From NCBI GenBank assembly GCA_021186555.1, contig JAJKFL010000005.1, forward strand, positions 22,632,635 through 22,696,634: 64,000 bases of DNA, written 5' to 3'. Position 1 is the stretch's first letter. Each line of letters starts with the position of its first letter. This document shows, piece by piece, positions 55,911-64,000 of this stretch. Source of the DNA: Reticulitermes speratus. Taxonomy: Eukaryota > Arthropoda > Insecta > Blattodea > Rhinotermitidae. A program made the position numbers and the translations under genes. The notes below the pieces were generated by a model, which searched no databases, had not been told where the DNA came from, and was given only the letters and a program-made list of their open reading frames with translations.

Positions 55911-57655
55911 AGTTTGAGAGTCGGGTTTTCTTTGTTGAAATTAAAGAAAATACAAAAAAAGAGAAGACATGCAAATGAATAAGAAAAAAAGAAACATTTG
56001 TGGTACGAAAGAAATAATGGAAATTAAAATGAAGGACCAAGTGAGAGAGAAAGAAAGAAAGAATGAAAAAAATTAAAAAGCGGACAACCTGGCTTTTATC
56101 AATGGCCGCGACGTGCCTCTAACATAGACTAAACGGAAATTGTACGACACCATCTTTGCTGGAGATTATGTGAGTTAACCACAAACCGAGATAGGTGGGA
56201 TTGGTTAAAATGTAAAAGTCAAGAATGACAAATGAATGTGGGGTTGCTGCACAAATCGTTTCGCACCACATGTCAGAGCTTACAATTGTTCTTGATAGGT
56301 GACATGTTTCGCTGTATATATGACCGTCTGTGTTGTTTCCCTAACGTTGAAATGAAGAAAGATAAGAAAAACATCAGAATTTCCAAGGTTTCAGTTGGCT
56401 CTGACAGTGACCTCCTGGATGCCCTCTGGACGGGCTATCACCGGACCGTGGTCCATACATCTTCTGCTGCCTTCTCTCTGCCGACCCGCGGCTTTCTGCG
56501 ACTGACAACCCATTCCAAGGGAAATGCTTCCTCCGGAGAAAGGGTCTTAATTGATTTTTGGCTCAGCGAAGAGCAATGGAGGGTGAAGAAACTGCGAGTG
56601 TGGGTTGAATGTGGCTGAGTGCAGTTTCAAGAAGAGGGAAGTTCTTTTCGAGTAGTTTCACCGGAACAGGCTCATTTAAATGTCAAGAACCGAGTCGATT
56701 GCTTCAGCAAGAAGTTTTTGTTGTGGAGAGATGTGAAAGCCAAAGTGTGTTAATATTTATCATAGTGAATTCGCGTGACCAGACTTACTCTAATATATAT
56801 TGTTGTTCTCTAAATTCAATATATTTATTGCATTTTCGTAAAAACTTCCCATCGAAAGAGGCGATTCGTACTGTCATCATCACATATTCGATGCCGGCTA
56901 GATTATCAGGGGTCTGTCGTGGTTTTCTTCCCCTACTCTCTGAAAATACTTTGATGAAACCTTAAAATAGGCCACGACAGCTTCCTGTCACATCAGTTTC
57001 ACTGAATTAGTTTTCTGTTTTGTTCCAAGTTCCAGTGTCACTGACATTGTCTGAAGAATATTAATGAAACTGCATACGAAATACATCTCTCAGGTGCCGC
57101 TTAAGTTTAAGTTTCTGCTTTACCGCGAGCACAGATCGAGCAGAGAGCTGTAAAGGCGGAACGCTGTGCTTGTGTTCTGGAGATAACCGTTGGCATCTCG
57201 ACAGGGTCACGAACTGCAGTCAGAGCGGGTTCTCGTGACTTTCCTCAGTTTCTGCAAAGACTACTTTCGAGATGGTAACAAAAGCTTGGCGAATGCAAGG
57301 ACCACTTCCTTCCCCAGTTTCCTCTATTTATTCTTGCGTAATACTGTCTCTTGTGATGTGACGCCATATCGCCTCGTAGAAATCTACCGACTTTATTCAG
57401 AGGGAATTCCTGCCTAAAACTTCAACGTATAAGGACTTTTTTCTCGAAACGTCGATAAAGTTCTACAATAGTATATGTCTTCACATCCAAAAAGACAACA
57501 TTCTTCGTAGTTACTACCGTAATAACCCCAAATATTACGTTCTGTTCAACTATCATGATCAAGTCCCCATCCCATTCCACATTATACTGTCTTGATCGCA
57601 GAAAAACATTTTTGTTGCGTTGTTGCATTGGTACGTATTTATTTGCTTTTATATT
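55911..57655. other. Unassigned DNA
   Basis: A purine-rich stretch (AAAGAAAGAAAGAATG) lies at about 55940-56080. Forward frames 56232-56618 and 56609-56965 have no recognisable domain. No gene called. Confidence 0.4.
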
Positions 57656-57800
57656 GTCTATACATATACACACATATATATATATATAATACTTACTTAC
57701 ATATATACATATATATATATATGTACACGTACGTACATACATACATGCATACATGTAATACTTACTTACTTACATACATACATACGTACATATAGAGATG
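57656..57800. repeat. (TA)n/(ACAT)n simple repeat
   Basis: Alternating TATATA and ACAT/GTAC units; part can fold on itself (ATATATACATATATATATAT). Confidence 0.9.
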
Positions 57801-59364
57801 TATACATATATTGCACCTTATGAGTTGTAGGTATGAGTAACTCGACCAAGTTATTTATCATTTATGAATAAATGTCGATCAGCTCCACTGCATTAACAGA
57901 ACGCTTAGTGTTCGTCGGTATAGGTGGTGATATTTATTTTGCTTTGGTGTGTGAAGAAAAATATTGCTCTACAGAGAAAATCTGAAAATACAGCAGGCGT
58001 GTGAATTTTTATGCAGCATGAAAATAACAGAGAATATCAAAACAGAAATGCGAAGTCATTTTCTTCGGATTCCAGGTGCAGTAACCAACAAAGTACCTGC
58101 AGTTTACACCAGTGGCTTGTCTTGGACGGCGTGCGTACAAATGCTTGGCACAAATCTACGACTATGTAACAAAATATATGCTTCGACTTTTGTAATTTCT
58201 AACAATGGAGGTTACTTCGCCGGGGCAACAAAGTTTATTTGTGTAGCAGTATGACTGCTAACAAATTCGCAATACTAGAGCAGTTTCTTATTTTCCCTAT
58301 GTCTTGCTTAACCTGCTCAAAATATTCGTTTAGATTTTCTGCAAAAATAACAGAAAGTGACTCTGAGTGTGTTCGTACATGCGCGCATCTGAGTGCTTGT
58401 GTATGTGTGTGCGTGCGTGCTCGTGGTGCGATGTGTTTGCCATAGCGAATGGTATATTCCTTCTTCGAATTCTATTTTTTGTCTCACAGTCGTTGAATTT
58501 AATAGTTCTGCATGATTTAACGACCTTTAAAATGTTTCTGAAATCAAGCCAGTTGAAATATTTAAATTCGAACAAATCCTTCCATGAATCCAATTTTCTT
58601 TGTCCTATTGGTCCTTGACGTTAAACACTGTCCTGTTTTGTTATGCTTTATTTTATACGCTAGAATCATACCTCTAAAATGCTGTACCTCTTTATCTATT
58701 TTGCTTAAGTTACTCTTTAACTCACCATTTTATAAAGCAGAAGCACCATGGATAGACCTTTTCCCTTGGACCAATTTTGATTATATTTAGAACGGCACAT
58801 CTCTTCATTCTAAAACTACTACGAAAATTTCAAACTCTTCTGTATATTGTCTGATGAGTTTTGTCTGCCACAGACACACACTCTAATTGTACTGATGTTC
58901 TGTATACACAAACAGAGGAAGGCGACGTTTGACCAGGAACGTGTCTAAGGTGCGTCGAGTTTGCAGTCTCGAAATGTTGCAAGATACAGTACCACCATGC
59001 AAAGAAAATGTTGTTCTGTTTTGGATGTCAGCGTCCGAATTGAATCCATGGATTTCTGACACAATAAAGCCTGTGTGTAGTCCGTGTGCTTACAATGCTT
59101 TGAATATCTACTGGGAGCGATTTTTCAGATGCACACTTTCTTAACCTCTGTACTAGATGAAGGCTTGCTGCCATCTTCACACTTCTCCCACTTTGCTCCC
59201 TGTACCAAGAATACGAGGCTGAGTGGAGCTTCGGAATCAGCTGGGCTGTCATTTCGAAAATAAAATGCCCCGCCCCTGCCCCTGCCCCTAAACTAATCTT
59301 GGTATTCCAGTTAACTGCCAATAATTGTAGGCTTACTGAATGAACTATTGAAGATATTTACGTT
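57801..59364. other. Unassigned DNA
   Basis: A GT-rich tract lies at 58395-58425. No gene recognised. Confidence 0.4.
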
Positions 59365-59528
59365 TATACGAGTAATTGATATCTTCCGGGATGCTGCTGC
59401 GTGTGGGCTGATAAACTTTACCGACGTTTCGAAGGAGGCACGCTGTTTCAGAACTTCCGTATGTGTTTACTAGTCGACACGCCGTAACATCCCAGAAGAC
59501 TTGAGTCTTCACCGACACTGCTGTGGTA
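59365..59528. mobile_element. Degenerate hairpin-tail element (family A)
   Basis: Left CTTCCGGGATGCTGCTGCGT and right ACGCCGTAACATCCCAGAAG are inverted arms. Between them are TTTACCGACGTTTCGAAGGA and TTTCAGAACTTCCGTATG. The tail is decayed (CACCGACACTGCTGTGG). A minus-strand frame here reads VFWDVTACRLVNTYGSSETA, a translation commonly produced by this repeat and not a real protein. Confidence 0.6.
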
Positions 59529-60003
59529 ACCTCAGAACGCATATCATTACGTTACTTGAATGTCGTTGTGCTGATATGCCTAATATCATGTGACAGCAAA
59601 GCAAGTCACACAAGTGATGAGTTTGTTGGAACATCACCACGTGTCGCCCATAGAGCATTTCCAGTAAGCACTGTTCTGCAAGACATGAAGTCACTATGTA
59701 CTTGCACAAAGGTAGGGGAAGAGAATGAATGGCTATTGTAATAGTAGGAACTGAGGAACTGAATATCACACAACAAATGATATACGTAGATCGTAAGACT
59801 CCATGTAAGAGATTTAAAGTGCGCACAATTGTTTATTCTCCTATATTAAGAAGTTGGTATTTACTAGACCATTAGTAACAAAATGTAAAAGAAATATCGC
59901 TCCTCTACAACAGTAAACAAACTGTCATTTCAATTTTAGTATTGCAAATGTAATTTGTCTCCAGTAATTTTAGGCGCTTTCCCAAAATTGCGAAAATCGA
60001 ATA
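59529..60003. other. Unassigned DNA
   Basis: Nothing recognised. Confidence 0.4.
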
Positions 60004-60075
60004 TTAGCTTCGTCATGTCTGTCCGTCCGTCTGTGTCCGCACAGATCACCTGAGCTCCCACTGGACGGATTTTCA
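60004..60075. repeat. Dispersed repeat shared with 4436-4515
   Basis: TATTAGCTTCGTCATGTCTG, three CCGTC-type units, and CTCCCACTGGACGGATTTTC. It is the better-preserved of two copies in the window. Confidence 0.5.
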
Positions 60076-61758
60076 TGAAATCTGATATGGGAGGACTTTT
60101 CAAAAATCTTCCAAGAAAATTCAACTTTGATTAAAATCTGACAATAACGGGTAATTTACATGAAGACCGATGTACATTTACGACAATATCTTGCTGAATT
60201 CTTCTTACAGTGAGAAATGTTTCAAAGAAAAGTTGTAGAGAACACCAAAACACACGTCATATATTCAGTAATTCTTTACGAAAGTCGTGCCTTTTATGAG
60301 AAAATGTGAAAAACGTGGCAGAATCGTACAGGCCACAGATGACAATATAATGCTGAGGCGCAGAAAAAGATGCGCTTTGCATGCTGGAGAACTAAGGCTA
60401 CAGACACGTACTCATAATATTTAATACGTATTGCTTTTCCACGGCAAAAGTAGTTACGCGAACGCGCTTGATTATTAAGTCATACGTACACAACGTCTAA
60501 TGTTAAAGTATAGAATTGATGGTGGCCTGTAAGGTCGAAACACGTGGTCTGCTTAACTGTTATAAATGCAGGAAATTTGGCCTGTTGACAATAAAGACCA
60601 AGACCATGATGACCTCCTCCTTCCTTCATGATCATCTTTCAAACTCATTAGGAGCCACATAAATTACGGAGTCTTTACAATGCATCTTAAAACAATGTAA
60701 GAATAAATAAATCTGCAGACTCTGGATCTGAAAGTACTGAGTCCACTGCAGTGGAGAAATAATGTTATTGGCTTCTAAATGATAATCCTCAAGACGTAGA
60801 GAAATTTCGAAATAGACTTATATTTCCTTGCAATCCACATTGGTCGACTGAGGTAAACGAGATTCCTACGAACCTAAGAACAAGGGGACTTCCCCTCGTA
60901 ACTTGCATTGTTGGAGATTGCTGCATTTGTGGCTAATGATGTTGAGGAATTAGTGGTCATATTTCAGGGGAGACAAATACTCACTGGATAATGCGTTTTG
61001 ATTTCTCTAGGGTGGTGTCCCTAAGTCACTGTCAGCGTAGAATCACACAAGAACGAATACCTTATTTTTCGTCCTTGGTCGTAGTCTCATTTCCTTTGTA
61101 ACTGTATGGTATCTGCAGTTGAATTGACGTCGTTGTGTAACTTAAGAATTAATATTTTTATGCATTTGTAGTTACAAGTTCGAGAGACAAATTACGAGCC
61201 TGTCATTGAGAGTTTGGCAGTAGCTACAAACGAGACCTTATCAATTGAGTCCGTTCTGTAATACGGGGCAGTGGTAGCCACATTTCAATAGCACAACAAA
61301 GTACTTGAATGGTCCTGCTACATTGACAGCTCTGTCAACAGACTGAGATAGTGTGGTAGGTAGTAACACGGTGATTTATAGACGTGACTGGCATTACTGA
61401 AGCGTTGTCCGAGAAGGTTCACTTTTGAAGCTGGTACTGCTGTAATTAAGCATGGAGAGTGGGAGATTATCTAACATACAGATACCGTATCGTGGTGACT
61501 ATTTATAGAGTGCACGCCTGCATGTTATGCAAAAGCATTGGTTTAGATCACGTCTGATTTGTCGGGACAGAAATATGCTGCGGCTTAAAATTCTCTCTTT
61601 CTCTTTCACACGCACTTATACATCTTGTATGTATGCATGTATCCATGTTGCTACGTTTTATAGTAAAACCATGAACCCCACAAAAAGAACATACCTTCCT
61701 TAGACACTAATACGGTGGATGGTCCGTACATAAACGATGCGAGAACGGAGTGTAAGTT
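60076..61758. other. Unassigned DNA
   Basis: A decayed hammerhead-like core (TTGATGG, GGCCT/AGGTC stem, GAAAC, AC, GTG) lies at 60517-60547. No gene recognised. Confidence 0.4.
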
Positions 61759-61793
61759 TTATTATTATTATTATTATTTTATTATTATTATTT
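61759..61793. repeat. (ATT)n microsatellite
   Basis: About eleven ATT units with one extra T. Confidence 0.95.
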
Positions 61794-61839
61794 ACTGCAA
61801 TTGCGTTTTCACCCGGTGGCAGTAGTCCTTACACTAGTA

Positions 61840-62735
61840 CACAAAATACAAATGGACATATAATATACATAAAAATAACAATACAAAACAAACTATACAC
61901 AATTACAAAACAAAATACATATAGTAAATACAAGTACACACATTAGAACACCGTACACACATTACAAAAACATCCACACCTTAAAAAAGCATCCACTCCT
62001 TACAAAAGCATCCACACCTTACAAATACATCCACACCTTACAAAAACACCCATCCACATACAAAACAAAATACATAAAGTAAATACAAGTACACATAATA
62101 TAACACCGTGCACACCTTACAAAAACACCCATACACATACAAAACAAAATACATACAGTAAATACAAGTACACATATTAGAACACCGTACACACATTATA
62201 AAAACATCCACACCTTACAAAGCATCCACACCTTACAAAAACACCCATACACATACAAAACAAAATACATACAGTAAATACAAGTACACATATTAGAACA
62301 CCGTACACACATTAAAAACATCCACACCTTACAAAAAACCCATACACATACAAAACAAAATATATACAGTAAGTACAAGTACACCTATTAGAACACCGTA
62401 CACACTTTACAAAAACACCCATACACATACAAAACAAAATACATACAGTAAATACAAGTACACATATTAGAACACCGTACACACATTACAAAACATCCAC
62501 ACCTTACAAAAACACCCATACACATACAAAACAAAATACATACAGTAAATACAAGTACACATATTAGAACACCGTACACACATTACAAATAACATCCACA
62601 CCTTACAAAGCATCCACACCTTACAAAAGCATTCACACCTTACAAAAACATCCACACCTTACAAAAACATCCACACCTTACAAAAGCACCCATACATAAT
62701 ACAAGAAAAAAAAACACACACGCACTTTACAAAAA
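61840..62735. repeat. Composite minisatellite: long and short units
   Basis: A long module (CACCCATACACATACAAAAC, AAAATACATACAGTAAATAC, AAGTACACATATTAGAACAC, CGTACACAC) recurs about seven times. Its AGTAAATACAAG landmark sits near 61922, 62077, 62156, 62271, 62365, 62447 and 62543. Between long modules lie one to five copies of an 18-19-bp short unit, ATCCACACCTTACAAAAAC. The spacing between long modules therefore varies from about 80 to 155 bp. Reverse-strand frames with a repeated cysteine/tyrosine-rich peptide are products of the repeat, not genes. Confidence 0.95.
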
Positions 62736-63709
62736 GTTAATTTATCCTTACCAGAATGCAGGTTAGAATTATGGTCAAAAGATAACAAATATATTCTTTC
62801 AAATTGTAGTAAAATTCAATATAATAGATCAAAAGTAAAACTGATCCTACACTTCGGAAGAAATGAGAAGCAAATTGATTTATGTGAAGCTGATTCCTGT
62901 TTGGTTTAGAATATTTTGTATTTTCATTCACTATTTAATTTATTAAAATTAAAAATTCACAAAATCATAAATTTGCTTATTTCATAAATGTGTGAAATTT
63001 AACCAACCGACATTACCTTTGCATTTCTCATATCATCCATGCCTGTTAACATGCCTCGCATCTAATTCCGCTTAAAATCGTAATTCTAATAATATTGGTT
63101 GAAAGCTGTAACACAAGTTATATTGAATTTGTGCAGTAGAGAGAGAATGTATATGTATATTAAACCCTTTATCCATTGGCATGGCATTATTCTTGTTATC
63201 CTTCGTGCTGTTTGCTCTCCAACTTCTCTCTTCTCTTGTACTCTTAAGCAAGTTGTGCAGTTATCCGATCCACGACCTTCCGACTAATTGCAAGCTAATG
63301 GCGGATCGTATTGTATTGGGGGAGAGATCAATTGATGGAAGAGTACGGGACTATATTAGCGATGTTCCGATAAATGTACACAGATTACAAGTTAAAGTTC
63401 GGTGGTTTTGAATTGCACCGATGTGACGTCTACGAACATGGTCTGTTTCTTCGTTGTCTTTTACTTTCTTCTGTTTACAGAAGGCTGATTTAATTTAAGC
63501 TCCCTTCAAGGCGCTCGCCCTATCAAGACGAATATGCTTGAAGAATATCCCTATCCGATCAAGAGATAAAGAAACATGACGACTTTAGCCTTAGCACCGA
63601 AGTTCTACTGCATAATCGCGCAACTAGGATCTTTTGAATTTATTTGTTAGGAGGGTTGTGTAATACTTTTGAGTTAATAAGATATATATTTGAGGCAAAA
63701 ATACTTATA
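62736..63709. other. Unassigned AT-rich DNA
   Basis: A 76-codon forward frame (63181-63411) begins with a hydrophobic stretch but has no recognisable domain. Not called. Confidence 0.4.
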
Positions 63710-64000
63710 CAGTAGTCCCTCGGTAATCCGGACCCCGGTAATCCGGACCCCGGTAATCCGGATCCCCGGGTAATCCGGACAGTTTTGGGCGAACTGTAGC
63801 CCCGGTGATCTGGTCATTGCCCGGATCATCACGGGAAAATCAGAGACAATCCGTACTTCGAGACAGGTGGCGTGGGTGAAGCGGGAAGAGCCAGCCAGTC
63901 TTAACTCAGCAGTAAGGACGTGATCTGTCGAGTGTTGTAGCTCTTCTCTTCTTTTATTTCACTATTACAGTGAAATGGTAACGACAAATTTTCCCATTAT
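63710..64000 (+). mobile_element. pogo/Tigger-type transposon, left end (cut by window edge)
   Basis: It starts CAGTAGTCCCTCGGTAATCC right after TA (63708-63709). The CAGTA-CCTCGGTAATCCGGA start is typical of pogo/Tigger terminal repeats. Four copies of GGTAATCCGGA follow at 63722, 63737, 63752 and 63769 (15, 15 and 17 bp apart), likely transposase-binding sites. The first ATG with a following open frame is at 63975, eight codons before the edge, where a transposase could begin. Whether the element is full length cannot be seen from here. Confidence 0.7.

Noticed and set aside
56232-56965. Two adjoining forward open frames of 128 and 118 codons
   Set aside because: No recognisable domain and no convincing splice link between them.
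59345-59542. Protein with VFWDVTACRLVNTYGSSETA
   Set aside because: This is a recurring translation of family A repeats and not a conserved gene.
62196-62655. Repeated cysteine/tyrosine-rich peptide on the minus strand
   Set aside because: It is only the translation of the composite minisatellite; frames end at irregular unit boundaries.
63181-63411. 76-codon frame with a hydrophobic, signal-like N-terminus
   Set aside because: Hydrophobic leaders arise easily from T-rich DNA; nothing after it is recognisable.

Overview
This is a 64 kb stretch of AT-rich, intron/intergenic-type DNA from an animal nuclear genome, most likely an insect. It has no operons, no ribosome-binding sites, no long open frames (the longest is under 200 codons) and no exon series I can recognise. 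It does have dense microsatellites, tRNA-derived SINEs, 5'-truncated LINE tails and many small DNA transposons with intact target-site duplications. The LINE tail family (peptides such as RRWEDNIKMDL and RDRWRALV) and the hairpin families are of a kind I associate with cockroaches, termites and related insects. That placement is inference from memory, not a search result.

Layout. 1-6.3 kb: decayed transposases (18-209, 4590-5090, 5470-6200), a TA-flanked MITE and a degenerate hairpin element. 7.6-12.8 kb: two palindromic elements with direct-repeat borders (7612-7808, 12638-12749) and two reverse-strand LINE reverse-transcriptase tails. 13.1-14.3 kb: a non-autonomous PIF/Harbinger-type element. 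15.2-16.8 kb: three LINE 3' tails. 18.4-27.5 kb: inverted-repeat elements with hammerhead-like cores, a tRNA-Leu-like SINE, a second TA MITE and a 1.1 kb, 49-bp-unit minisatellite. 29.5-41.1 kb: LINE tails, three hAT-type MITEs, a SINE and two hairpin-tail elements. 43.1-43.8 kb: a piggyBac transposase remnant with in-frame stops. 44.5-52.5 kb: more hairpin-tail elements, two SINEs and a hammerhead-like motif. 53.5-54.3 kb: a pogo/Tigger derivative. 61.8-62.7 kb: a composite minisatellite. 63.7 kb to the end: the start of another pogo-type element.

I found no host protein-coding gene that I can defend. The most interesting signal is architectural. Several short elements consist of a near-perfect palindrome followed by a conserved 3' tail of about 20-30 bp, the whole bordered by direct repeats of up to 16 bp. 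These look retroposed rather than cut-and-paste. Separately, a small RNA-like fold (CUGAYGA, one U, a covarying stem, then GAAAC and GUH) recurs at four sites and closely resembles a minimal hammerhead ribozyme. A related but degraded core sits inside the hairpin-tail elements, so the two observations may be linked.
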